In this document: piece after piece, positions 1-9,975 of the stretch
Layout: every line of letters starts with the position of its first letter
Position numbering within the stretch: the first letter of the stretch is position 1
Program-made: the position numbers and the translations under genes
From: Steromphala cineraria
Taxonomy: Eukaryota > Mollusca > Gastropoda > Trochida > Trochidae
DNA length: 64,000 bases
NCBI GenBank assembly: GCA_916613615.1
Contig: OU744730.1
Coordinates: 20,641,406 to 20,705,405 of the forward strand
Direction: 5' to 3'
The notes under the pieces: generated by a model
Seen by the model: only the letters and a program-made list of their open reading frames with translations
What the model was told of the DNA's origin: nothing
The model's database searches: none

Positions 1-19
1 TCTTATAAATGGTAATGAT

Positions 20-986
20 GTGATTTTCTTTCAAGAGACAAAGACTGACATGTTAGATGATTTAAACATTGAAGGCTATACTCTGTATCTTCAGCACAGA
101 ACAAAAGCTATAAGAAAATCAGGGGGTCTAGGAATTGCAATAAGGGATAATTACTCTAAACATATTATTCCAATTGGGGACAAAAATGATTATGTAGCAT
201 GGTGTAAAATCTCAAAATTACTTTTTGGTTTTGAAAATGATTTATATATAGGTAATGTTTACATTCCACCTGAAGGCTCAAGATATGAAGAAGAAGAAGA
301 AGAAGAAGAAGAAGAAGAAGAAGAAGAAGAAGAAGAAGAAGAAGAAGAAGAAGAAGAAGAAGAAGAAAATTATTTTATTACAAAAGTGTCACACCTACAT
401 AGGCCTATGAGACACACAATAAAACAATATAAAAACCCTTAAAATAAATGGTTAATTTTCCAGTGCAATCAACTTTCATACCACCACAACTATCATACAC
501 TGCATTAGACACACACTGGCACACAGAGTTTCATAACCAACTACTACAGACAACTCACCATTACAAATATACATTCATATAATTACACACATATACTGTC
601 AACTTTTCATGTTTCATGTTTCATCTGATGTGTTTGATATTATAGAAGAATCAACTTTAAATTATCTATCTATGAGTGATTATGTTTATCTTGTGGGTGA
701 TTTTAATGCCAGGACTAAAAACATGTGTGACTACTGTCAATTTGATGAACATATCATTGAGGAAATGGACCTTGATCTACCCCACATTAATTCATTGCTA
801 AGACCACAAGATTCATTCGAATCATTGAATATTCCAACTGATAGGTGCTCTGAGGATATGGAAATAAATAATAATTATGGATTTAAATTGATTGAATTGT
901 GTAAAATCTTAACATGTTCATATGTAATGACAGAATTGGGAAAGATAGGGGCATTGGTAAAACCAGTTGTAAGGATAAATCAGTAA
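20..986 (+). pseudogene. LINE endonuclease domain, interrupted
   Basis: The first part (20 to about 286) reads as the N-terminal half of an endonuclease/exonuclease/phosphatase fold: FFQETKTD matches the catalytic Q-E-T motif, followed by GGLGIAIR and IGNVYIPP. Extra sequence then intervenes, and from about 618 the fold resumes with YLVGDFNART, the catalytic G-D-F-N motif. The frame then shifts near 905-915. The downstream frame continues with KSVIDYGISS and FSDVHCPVYF, the terminal D-Y and S-D-H motifs. All key catalytic motifs are therefore still visible, but they lie on three separate pieces and cannot give a working enzyme from one frame. Confidence 0.85.
287..367 (+). repeat. GAA microsatellite, about 27 units
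   Basis: This is an uninterrupted run of GAA triplets, 81 bp, lying inside the LINE endonuclease region and read in frame as a glutamate run. About 250 bp of non-LINE sequence follows it (368 to about 617) before the endonuclease fold resumes. Together they look like an insertion into the LINE after it landed, or a small element with a GAA-type end. I see no clear target duplication. Confidence 0.9.
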
Positions 987-3740
987 TAGATTATGGCATT
1001 TCATCAGCAAATTTACTCCCATATATTTTTGATTTTGAAGTCAGAGAATTCTCACCTCTCTTTTCAGATGTTCACTGTCCTGTATATTTTAGTATCCATA
1101 AATTATCACCTGACATCCCTTGTACAGAAAATGTTCCCCCGTGTCAAGCAAGCGATGTTCCTCTTCCTCCCAAACCAAAGCATTATGACACAAATTATGT
1201 CCAATCATTCCGACAAGAAATAAACATCGATAAGGTAAATAAACTAACTAGTCAAGCACAATCAGCGCGCACAGGTCACTGCGACCCAGTGGTAGTCGAC
1301 TCAATTTCAGCTGATATTACGCACGTGCTTCTTGACTCAGCACGTGAAACGTTTGGTGTAAGACGAACTCTCTCACATCGACCTTATAAATCTAAATACC
1401 CGTATAAGATAAATAAACCTTGGTTTGGGCCTGAATGTAAAAGAATGCGTAGAAAATTTCGCAAGGCAAAAACAAAATTCAAGAAAACTAAGTCTGAAAT
1501 GCCCAGGATTGAACTACGACAAATTTCCAAAGCCTATAAACAATGTATGAACAAATTTATGAAAAATTATAGAAATCACTTACATGAATCTTTCAGGAAT
1601 AAAAAAAATCATTCACCAAAAGACTTTTGGAAAATGCTTAACACAAATACTGAAAATAACAACTCTGTTAAACCTAATGTCGAAACCTTCTTTAACTATT
1701 ACAGGGATTTGAACGAAAATAATCAAGAAGATGATATTCCCTCGGATGATTGTACTGAAACTGTCAACTACGATACTACTATACTAAATGCTGATATCAC
1801 AAAAGATGAAATAACTAAGGCGATTAAATTGTTAAAGAGGAACAAAGCTGCTGGTCTAGATCTGATTGAAAATGACTATTTGATTGATTTAATTGATATT
1901 CTAATCCCTTTCCTTGAACAATATTTTAATCTAATATTAAGCTCCGGAAAGTTACCAGATGCATGGCTCAATGAAGTCATATAGCCAATATATAAGGATA
2001 AAGGGGACCGTAAGGATCCAAACTCTTACCGCCCTATCACTATACTGAGTTGCTTTGGTAAGCTATTTACTAGTATAATGAACATTAGACTTACTAACTT
2101 CCTCGAAGAAAATGATATCATTAACTCAGTCTGCTCAGTCTGGATTTCGAAAAGGTTTCTCAACCAATGATAATATCTTCGTTTTGCATATGCTAAATCA
2201 AATTCTCAAAATGATGAAAAAGAAATTATATTGTGTTTTTATAGACTTAACTAAGGCGTTTGATACTGTCTGGAGAGCAGGTCTCTGGTTTAAACTTATA
2301 CAAAACGGAATAAAAGGAAGGTTTCTCCAACTAGTCAAAAGTATGTATCAGCAAATTAAATCGGCTGTTGAGATCGATAATGGTATATCAGACTTTTTTC
2401 CTTGTAACTCAGGCGTACGCCAAGGAGAAAATCTCTCCCCTATGTTGTTTTCTTTATTCATAAATGATATTGACACTTTCTTGGAAAAGCGAGGCTCAAC
2501 GGGGTTGAGTATTGAGTCAATCATTAGTGAAAGTTTGTCTTTTATAATTAAGTTTATATCGCTTCTTTATGCTGATGACACTGTCCTAGTAAATGACAAT
2601 CCAGCTAATGTACAATCTTCATTTAACAATTTTCACGAATATTGCAGAAAATGGAAACTAAATATCAATATCTCGAAAACAAAAGTTGTCATATTTGGAA
2701 GTGGTCCTGCAAATAGATCAAAGTCTTCTTTTACAATCGGAGACAATCCTATCACTGTAGTTGATGATTACACATACCTTGGTATTATTTTTCATAGAAA
2801 TAGGCGACTTGTAAAAGCCATTAAAAATTTATCGGAAAGTGCAACAAAAGCCATGTTTGCATTACTTAAGAAAGCTCGAAATATGAATATCCCTATAGAT
2901 TGCCTTTTAACTGCTTTTGACATTATGATTGTTCCTATCATGATCTACGGTTGCGAGGTGTGGGGCCATGAAAAACTTAATATTATTGAAAAGGTTCATT
3001 TAAAATTTCTTAAGTTAGCAGCAGGTCTGTGAGTGTCTACGCCTTCATTTATGCTGTATGGTGAGTTCGGAAGATTTCCACTGTATATAACTATCTACAA
3101 GAGAATGTTATCTTTTTGGCATAAATTAGCTTCTTCGTCCTCGAATCGTAAGCTCTCCGAGATCATGTATTCTTTTATGGCACTGAACCTAAGATATTCC
3201 CTAGAGTTCAACCCCTGGTTAACCTCGATAAAATATATTCTCGATAACTGCGGCCTTTCATATGTTTTTTATAACCCATCTAGTTGCTCGACATCTTGGC
3301 TTGTTTCAATGGTAGATTCGATCCTTAAAGATCAATTCACTCAAATATGGAGATCAGAAATAGCCACAAGCTCAAAAGGTTTTGACTACAAGTTATTTAA
3401 GAAAACCCCTTCTTTTGAGGAGTATCTTTATCTTGATAAATCGATATATATGCCATTATTACAATTCAGAACCAGCAACCACAAACTACCAATTGAAACA
3501 GGCAGATGGCAAGCAATTCCTAAAACAGAACGTACATGCAATCTGTGTAACTCGCCCGCTATTGGTGATGAGTTTCACTACCTACTGAGGTGTGAGGCTC
3601 TCCACCACTATCGGGTCCAACTCATTGACAATTATTATTTCAATTGGGCAGACTTTTTCAAATTCAAACAACTAATGTCTATTAATGATACCAAAAAAAT
3701 TGAAAAAACTATCAAAATTTATAAAGATCATCCTTACTAA
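914..3740 (+). pseudogene. LINE reverse transcriptase and C-terminal region, broken
   Basis: The linker region (914-1981) ends in a stop TAG within the sequence reading AWLNEVI, where intact relatives continue with PIYKDKGD. The polymerase follows: NSYRPITILS (motif 1), SAQSGFRKG, CVFIDLTKAFDTV with the first catalytic aspartate, GVRQGENLSPMLF, and the hallmark YADD at 2568-2579. A TGA at 3030-3032 interrupts it after KLAAGL, and the same frame continues to 3740 with a C-terminal Cys-His cluster (CNLCNS, then FHYLLRC). One further frameshift lies between about 2105 and 2130, next to a small duplication around CAGTCTG. There are at least four disabling changes, so this is an old copy. Confidence 0.9.
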
Positions 3741-3945
3741 ATCCTGATTCACATTGCTTGTACAATAACTGTGACTATGAATGTTTTAACCAATGCTTAT
3801 ACTCATCTTCAGTCTTTTGTTATTCGCTTAATGAAAATTTCCTCTGTTCATCTTGGTCACTATGAATTTTTCTTTGTTATATATTTCTATGCTCATGTAC
3901 CACCGTTGGTGGCGTTTTTGAGAAATAAACGAATTTTCGAATTTG

Positions 3946-4299
3946 CTATCACACCTCATTAACGAGCTCACCCATTGACGTCATTTCAATAATTTACCCA
4001 ATTAGGCATATGCAAGCTGTGTCTACAGTATCTAATGATTAACACGAACGATGGTACTGTTACTTGATCTGACACCAGAATAATTAATTTCAAATTATCT
4101 ACCACTACTGGCGTCTGAGCCGGAGATGAATCTTGTTACGGTGTTCATTAGAGATACGAACACATCTACTCCCTACATACATCTTCGAAAATCCTAATAG
4201 CCCACCGTCAGAGAGTCTTATCAATACTGATTATTTCTTTCAAAGGGGCTAGAATACACCATTCAGGCAACAGGAGATGGAGCCATATCGTAACACAGA
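3946..4299. other. Intergenic, no recognised feature
   Basis: No coding region or clear repeat was seen. One TGACGTCA lies near 3974. The tandem-repeat-like sequence starts shortly after 4300. Confidence 0.5.
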
Positions 4300-5300
4300 G
4301 ATTCGGTAAAGACAACTCCGGAATTGGATATCGCTGGAACATTTGCAGTTGACAACTTCTATTATTTTCACCTTAGATTCGGAAAACACAACTATGGACC
4401 AATGTTGTTTTAGAAATATTAGTTTAAGATAACAACTGAATTGGATCTTGCTTGAATCTTTGCAGTCGACAACCGATGGCCTTATGTTTTTTTCACCTTA
4501 GATTCGTAAATCACAACAACTTATGGACCGAGGTTGTTTTTGAAATATAAGGTTAAGATAACAACTGAATTGGATCTTGCTGGGATGTTAGCTGTTTAAC
4601 AACCGATGGACACATGTTGTTTTAGAAAGATTTAGCAAAGACATCAATCGAAAGTGACTTCGCCGGAACGTGTGTAGAATACAACCGATGGGCCCATGTT
4701 GTTTTAGAAAGATTTCGCGAAGACATCGATCGAAATTGACTTCGCCGGAACGTGTGTAGAATACAACCGATGGGCCCATGTTGTTTTAGAAAGATTTAGC
4801 AAAGACATCAATCGAAAGTGACTTCGCCGGAACGTGTGTAGAATACAACCGATGAGCCCATGTTGTTTTAGAAAGATTTCGCGAAGACATCAATCGAAAT
4901 TGACTTCGCCGGAACGTTTGCAGAATACGACCGATTTAAACATATTATTTATGAGACAGAAAACAACTGAATTGGATCTATCCCGAATGCTTTACATCTG
5001 ATGGACCGATGTTATTTCAGAAAGTGTTAGTTTTAACGTTTGTGGTATAACAACCGATTTGCTTATTTGCCTTCTCATGTGAGATTTGGTGAAGATATCA
5101 GAAGAATCGGTTTGTGTTAATTTTTCTGCATGATAATCACATCAGGGAAATCCCAATGAAACGTGTTCAGTCTATCAATGAACACGAGAGAGAAGAATCC
5201 CATGTTGTGAGGGCTGCCATCGGATAGGACCACAATCGACTTGGATCGTGCTGGAACATGTTCTCATTGTCACTTCAACGATGGGATTTCTTTGTGTGTA
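4300..5300. repeat. 82-bp tandem array, conserved core with decayed flanks
   Basis: Four well-kept 82-bp units start at 4614, 4696, 4778 and 4860, each beginning ATGTTGTTTTAGAAAGATTT and ending in an ACAACCGATG-like stretch. Diverged units extend to both sides: recurring phrases such as AACAACTGAATTGGATCTTGC and CAACCGATG occur from about 4300 and up to about 5270. Short open frames here are by-products of the repeat. Confidence 0.8.
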
Positions 5301-5365
5301 TGTGAACTTTATAAAATTACTAAAATGTAAACACAGTTAGTCATTTTGATAATCTTTGATCTTCA

Positions 5366-5518
5366 ATGATGTCCATATTGGGATTATCAATGCTGTGTCT
5401 GTTATCAGGGTAATCTTCATTTGTTACGGCTAAAGTATCTGAGATTTCAACGCTGTTTATTGTGATGCTCACAGCAACGATGTTCACGCTGGGATTATCA
5501 ATGCTGTGTCTGATATCT
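5366..5518 (+). repeat. Direct repeat spanning the receptor N-terminus
   Basis: About 40 bp (5366-5406) recur at 5478-5518 with few changes; both contain GGGATTATCAATGCTGTGTC. The second copy encodes part of the apparent N-terminal hydrophobic stretch of the receptor, so that stretch may not be an evolved signal peptide. Confidence 0.7.
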
Positions 5519-6487
5519 GTGTCATCAATGGTCATGACTGAAGCCGCTGAAGACTCGCCAGTGAACTCTACAATAAACTGTACAAACGTTGCGGTGATCT
5601 TTCATCCCTTCTCATCAGTGTTTGCAGCTGTCTGTTCACTCAACGTCCTCACCAACCTGCCGCTGATGGCTTCTGTGAGAATAACAACAAGCCTTAAAGG
5701 AATCACGGGATGGCTGATGATCAACGAACAGCTGTCGAGTCTTCTTTTCCAGCTATGCTTTGCCTGTGCAGTTATCCTCACGAACGAACCATTCACAGAA
5801 CTCATTTTCCTAGCCATGGTAAAAGGTTTCCATTTCGCCACCGTAACCTTTTTGACTCTGCAGAACTTCAATATGTTCCTGGCAGTGTGTCGCCCAACAA
5901 GCTCTACCTACAGAAGGTTCAAGAGCAGTAGGTGTTCGCTGGGTATTGTGCTGTCCACATGGACTCTGGCGGCAGTCAACTGCGTCCTTACCATGCACGA
6001 CGTCTTCATGAGTACCGGGTGTGTTGATGGCATCAGGAGAATCCGACTCACAAAGGAAGGGTTATTTATACCAGTTCTAAGTCTTACATATGGAGTCTTC
6101 ATCCCACTGGTGTCCACCCCCTTCTTCTACGCCATGGTTTATAAAAAGGCATCCGTAGTGGAACCTATTCTCTCACTGAGACAGACGCAGAGAAGGTTAC
6201 AGACCAACACACGGGCAAAATTCATCCTCATCAATTCGATTTTTTCATCATTAATCTTTTTTTCCCTCACGATTTTCAACACCGCTGTGACCTTCATGTC
6301 GACTCCAACCTCACCCGTCAAGATAGGGCAAGCCATATGTTGGACTCTGCTTTTGGTGTACTCGGCTTTCCGGCCAGTTATCTACTACACATGCTACAAG
6401 CCAATCTGGATTGCCACCAAGCAGCGCCTCTGCAGGGGACGGGCCTCGACTGTGAACGCCATCACCATCGCTGTGCTACCTAGATGA
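5462..6487 (+). CDS. Atypical single-exon seven-transmembrane receptor (class A-like GPCR)
   Basis: A 341-residue protein with seven hydrophobic segments at about residues 43-72, 84-107, 114-143, 159-179, 201-227, 252-279 and 288-311, so it should sit in the plasma membrane. Class A marks are recognisable but altered. The end of helix 3 reads NMFLAVCRP (137-145), with NMF where D/E-R-Y is usual. Helix 4 keeps its tryptophan (W167), helix 6 lacks C-W-x-P, and helix 7 reads RPVIYY (304-309) instead of N-P-x-x-Y. The helix-3 cysteine of the usual extracellular disulfide is missing. N35 (NST) and N39 (NCT) are possible glycosylation sites. The start is uncertain: the first 20 or so residues are hydrophobic but lie in a local direct repeat (5366-5406 versus 5478-5518), and M23 or M25 could be the true start. 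The ligand is unknown. The frame is intact, but expression is unproven. Confidence 0.7.
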   Translation: MMLTATMFTLGLSMLCLISVSSMVMTEAAEDSPVNSTINCTNVAVIFHPFSSVFAAVCSLNVLTNLPLMASVRITTSLKGITGWLMINEQLSSLLFQLCFACAVILTNEPFTELIFLAMVKGFHFATVTFLTLQNFNMFLAVCRPTSSTYRRFKSSRCSLGIVLSTWTLAAVNCVLTMHDVFMSTGCVDGIRRIRLTKEGLFIPVLSLTYGVFIPLVSTPFFYAMVYKKASVVEPILSLRQTQRRLQTNTRAKFILINSIFSSLIFFSLTIFNTAVTFMSTPTSPVKIGQAICWTLLLVYSAFRPVIYYTCYKPIWIATKQRLCRGRASTVNAITIAVLPR

Positions 6488-7200
6488 AGGATTACTGAAT
6501 CTCCTGTCATTGTTCAGGTCAATTGTCGAACCTAACCATAGGTTATCTTATGTGGAAGACTTTGAACTCATCTGCCTTGGTTAGCTTAATATCAACATCC
6601 TGTATTGCCTAAGCGATGGAGATTTGAATTTCCTAAGATTGTTCAAACCAAATGTCGAACTTGATCATTAGTAAGCTACAATGAGATACCGTGATGTAAC
6701 GATATCGAATAGTATATCACTATCGCTGCGTTGCATTGAAACATTTCTGAATTTCTAAGATTCTCCAGACCAAGTGTGTCGTATCTGACAATTAGTTATC
6801 TACTCAGGCTAATGTGAGAGACTATGAAGTCATCTTCTGTAGATATGGAATAGTACCATTATCGCTGTGTTGCATTTGAGGACTTATTAATTACATCAGT
6901 ATTGCCAAGACCAATCTTCGTATTTGTTCATTAGTAATCTACTGTAAGCCAATGTGATATTTCAGCGGATATAAAATAATATAAACATCCTGTGCTGCCT
7001 AGGTGATGAGTTTTAAGATTTTTCAAGATTGTTCAGGCCAATCGAATTTCTAAATCACCAAAGATTGTCCATTAGGATTCTACTGTTAACTGATGTGAGA
7101 TACTATGAAACCACCATTCTGTCAAAATATCAATGTCCTATATTGCCCAGGGAATGAATTTTAAAATTGTTCAGGCCAATCGTTGCATCGACCAATAGTA
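6488..7200. repeat. Decayed tandem array of about 130-bp units
   Basis: Downstream of the receptor a phrase like ATTGTTCAGGCCAAT followed by GTCGAAC-type sequence recurs near 6505, 6637, 6760, 6902, 7023 and 7154, spaced 121-142 bp. Companion phrases also recur in order (CATTAGTAATCTACT, GTGAGATACTATGAA, CCTGTATTGCC). The units are strongly diverged. No gene is seen. Confidence 0.6.
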
Positions 7201-7311
7201 ATTTGATTTGTTGGGTACGTACACAATCTTTCTGCATAGATCACCATTGCAGCATTCTGATTGAAGTCGACAATGTTTAAATGAATGTTTTTATTGAATA
7301 TTGACTCAGCC

Positions 7312-7324
7312 GAGATTCGAACTC
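7312..7324 (-). repeat. tRNA-like B-box remnant
   Basis: The minus strand reads GAGTTCGAATCTC, a good RNA polymerase III B-box. No full cloverleaf and no convincing A-box at the right spacing were found, so it is at best a piece of an old tRNA-derived SINE. Confidence 0.3.
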
Positions 7325-7574
7325 GTCCCACCAATGCCATCTTCTTTACATCGTGTGAAAGGCTAGGAAAAGACAACGTCATAAACATATGACGCGGAAA
7401 TCGGTATATTTAATCAGACTGACATCCGACGTAAGCGAATTTTAAAAACAGTATTTGATTTCCAAATATGGTTATTTTGGTACAACAATTTCCAGCAACA
7501 TAACTCACAATGATAGAAGCGAAATTAAGTGTATGTTAGATAAGTAGAGTTGAATATTCAGCAAACATTGGAGT

Positions 7575-7778
7575 AATTATAATAATAACACTTTATTGTC
7601 CTAAGTACAAGTACATCGGAAATTTGTTTTGTGCCCATGGCACCCGGCAGCCACCGTGCAGCGCCAGTTAATGCGTTGTTCTGCCTTTACAATGCTGAGT
7701 GTCAAACAAGACAGCAACAACTCCCAACCGGTCTTCCGGGTGACGAGCGGACACTCTACCACTGAGCTACGCCCCCGG
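7575..7778 (-). mobile_element. tRNA-derived SINE
   Basis: The minus strand begins GGGGGCGTAGCTCAGTGG, with TAGCTCAGTGGTAGAG as a clear A-box. It continues with CGCTCGTCACC and AAGACCGG, which resemble the anticodon arm and variable region of tRNA-Asp (GTC); the B-box position has decayed. An unrelated body follows, ending in GGACAATAAAGTGTTATTA, a LINE-type tail in which TTA is repeated. SINEs are transcribed from the internal promoter and moved by a partner LINE. The tRNA part is too degraded to be a working tRNA gene. Confidence 0.7.
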
Positions 7779-7996
7779 TAAATGGTTTCAAGTTGATATG
7801 ATCTCTAGTCCTGATAAAAGATGATAGATGGGCTATACGTGATTGAAAACTGTTTTGACTTTGAACTGTGATTGTCGTGTTTCGTGTAAAACTATGGACT
7901 ACGTTCTTGTTTATTGATGAACTGAAATTATTCTCCTGTGCTTTGCACATCTCGTATCCGAACCAGTGCCAGAGTAAGGCCGGCATTCCATGTGTC

Positions 7997-8042
7997 CGTA
8001 GTGCGTAATGCGTAATGCGTAATGCGTAATGCGTAGTGCGTA
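7997..8042. repeat. 7-bp microsatellite (GCGTAAT)
   Basis: GCGTAAT or the variant GCGTAGT is repeated about six times in tandem. Confidence 0.85.
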
Positions 8043-8133
8043 TTCATCACTTTGCACTAGAATAGTAGAAGATCATTTCATGTACGCGTAATGAGTAGTT
8101 TGAAATCAGACAACGATGTAACAGTGTAAAAAA

Positions 8134-8793
8134 TCTCATGATTTAAACATATTTATTTCCATAAATGGATCCGGATTGGCAAACAAGCTGACGCTTATGT
8201 CAATGCCGCTCCGGGATACAAAATACATAAAATGTCATGATGAATGTACAATAAATCATATTACATGTCTGAAATAATAATACACCAATCATTTCTAGTT
8301 GTCAAAATGTCATTTGAAACTATTTTGGATCAAATCTGCCACTTAAATTTATAAACATGTGCACGGAATTTATAAGTTCTTTGTTTACACTGTCTGAAGA
8401 GTTTTGATTTCCGAAAAGAACTGATTTTAGGTCAAATCCATTAGTGTAGAAATACATAGTTTGTCGTATATCGTTGAAAATAGGACATACGAAAAAGTAA
8501 TGAATAGAGTCTTCATAATCATGGCCACAGGGGCAGGATGTGGTTTCAGATATAAAGCGTTGGTATTTGTGTGCATTTAGATCACTGCATTCAAGTCGAA
8601 GACGACAATGAATGATTTGGCAAACTCTGCTTCCACTGTTTAGATCAAAATGGCAGTAGGTATTTTTATTCTTTAGAAGTGCATTTTTGAATCTTGAAAG
8701 GGACTGTATTTCTCTCTGTTCAGAAGGCAATGAATTCCATAATGTAACAGTATTTGGAAGAAAAGACCGTGCATAATTCGCACTACATCTCAT
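8134..8793 (-). mobile_element. 5'-truncated LINE copy, C-terminal part only
   Basis: The minus strand from about 8787 down to 8320 encodes the C-terminal end of a LINE polymerase protein: LWNSLPSEQREIQSLSRFKN, then CRLRLECSDLN and a Cys-His region SCPCGHDYEDSIHYFFVCP. The rest of the polymerase is missing, as is usual for incomplete reverse transcription. ATCTCAT flanks it at 8133-8139 and 8787-8793, a plausible 7-bp target duplication. The right-hand copy lies inside a TTAA-type MITE (see 8787-9044), so the apparent first nine residues of the open frame are MITE sequence. It differs from the LINE at 1-3945. Confidence 0.75.
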
Positions 8794-9044
8794 TACATCA
8801 AACCAATCATTCATTGTCAGAGAACAAATTATAATGATTCACATAAAGACCATTGGCAGCCATTTTTGAGTGAACACCTTTAATTAATTTTGTGTAAGAA
8901 AAAAGAATGCATGGCTGAACTTTAATTATATATTTGATTTATTACTGCTTCATTTAGTTTAAATACATTGTCTTTAAATTGGAACCATTTATTTTCATTT
9001 ACCTAAAATCACCTTATATTTCCCCTAAAACGTGCTACTGCCCC
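8787..9044 (+). mobile_element. TTAA-type MITE family A, right-hand fragment
   Basis: The sequence aligns by eye with the right two-thirds of the complete copy at 33606-33970, including CATTGGCAGCCATTTTTG, GTGAACACCTTTAATTAATT and the terminal phrase ACGTGCTACTGCCCC. The left third is missing at the junction with the truncated LINE. Confidence 0.75.
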
Positions 9045-9385
9045 GAACGAAGAAGAACGATCACCATTGCTCAGTTTTGAGTCGTTTTGGAAAAGCATAT
9101 TTTTTAATCACTGTTAATGACCTGTATTCATATGAGCTATTTTCAAAATACAACTTCACACTTTGTTAAGAGCTTTCCGTTTTCATGTCTTATTTGGTTG
9201 TCGTATTTTGACAGTATTAGATGAAAACTGCTTATTTTCAAATGTTCGATATATTGGATATTGTCAGAAGTGTGTGTATCGATTGTATCATGTTGTGGTA
9301 TTGCACTATACCGATATAGCGTTAAGACCGCGCATCCTTAGTTGACAATATCGAGTTATGAAGCAGTCCGTCCAAGAATGAGCAA

Positions 9386-9596
9386 GTTGTGACACATCTT
9401 CCTACGCAGAGCCTAAAAGGCCAGTTTCCAAACTGTCATTTTATGCCTTGCTGCATAGCCTTGAGTTTTTTGTGCTTGCTCTCTACTCTGTAGGGGCACT
9501 ATAGCAGCACAGAAAAGTAAAGTCTCTGCAGCAAGGCATAAAATGACAGTTTGGAAACTGGCCTTTTAGGCTCTGCGTAGGAAGATGGTTGTGACA
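9386..9596. mobile_element. 193-bp element with perfect 61-bp terminal inverted repeats and 9-bp target duplication
   Basis: The arm at 9395-9455, starting CATCTTCCTACGCAGAGCC, is matched exactly by its reverse complement at 9527-9587, with 71 bp between them. GTTGTGACA flanks both sides (9386-9394 and 9588-9596). A 9-bp target duplication with long inverted repeats is typical of Mutator-like elements; this copy has no coding capacity and would be non-autonomous. Identical arms suggest a recent insertion. Confidence 0.9.
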
Positions 9597-9754
9597 GTGC
9601 TATTGTGATTTGAAGTGGCAATGTATGATCCCGCTCTTAAAAGTGCCTTAAAAATTATTGGTGCTCTATACTACTCAAAAGAAGTTAAGGAACACACAAG
9701 TAGTAATATCATTGCACTAACTTTAAATGTAAGCAGCTCAAAGAGAAGTGTTTT

Positions 9755-9975
9755 GTTTGAGGTGAGGTGAGGTGACATGGGGTTTTTCGCTGCTTTCAAG
9801 AGTATTTCATTTATATCGCGGCTGCTAGTATTATTGCAGGGAGAAAACCCGCAACACTAGTGTGGCTATGTATTGCGGTGAAACCTGCGAGCATCGGCTG
9901 GAACTAGCGATCCATGGGTGGTACTGCGCTTAAATTCAGTGTAGCATTGCACTTAAACCTGACTGCGTGTAGTCT
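9755..9975 (+). mobile_element. Probable old SINE-like repeat
   Basis: The stretch opens with GAGGTGAGGTGAGGTGACAT and continues with phrases (TATCGCGGCTGCTAGTATTA, GCATCGGCTGGAACTAGCGA) that I recall as common interspersed repeat sequence in molluscs. There is no coding capacity. The identification is from memory of style only. Confidence 0.35.

Larger units (their letters stand above)
1..3945 (+). mobile_element. Decayed non-LTR retrotransposon (LINE), 5' end outside window
   Basis: The segment encodes, in order, an apurinic-type endonuclease, a reverse transcriptase and a cysteine-rich C-terminal region, then a 3' untranslated tail. LINEs of this kind copy themselves by nicking the target with the endonuclease and priming reverse transcription there. 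The copy is dead: the frame is broken near 905-915, stopped by TAG at 1982-1984, shifted again near 2105-2130 and stopped by TGA at 3030-3032. The tail ends around 3945 after a small hairpin (CCACC, loop GTT, GGTGG, 3900-3912). The domain order and motifs suit the CR1/Jockey/I-type groups; I cannot settle the clade by eye. The 5' end lies before base 1. Confidence 0.9.

Noticed and set aside
20..442. Protein with a long glutamate run
   Set aside because: The run is a GAA microsatellite inserted in a dead LINE endonuclease, not a real acidic protein.
4588..5535. Minus-strand open frames near the receptor
   Set aside because: One lies in the 82-bp array and one in the direct repeat over the receptor N-terminus; neither resembles a protein.
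7575..7778. Possible functional tRNA-Asp gene
   Set aside because: Only the A-box and part of the anticodon arm are kept; the B-box and acceptor stem are not, and a SINE body and tail follow.
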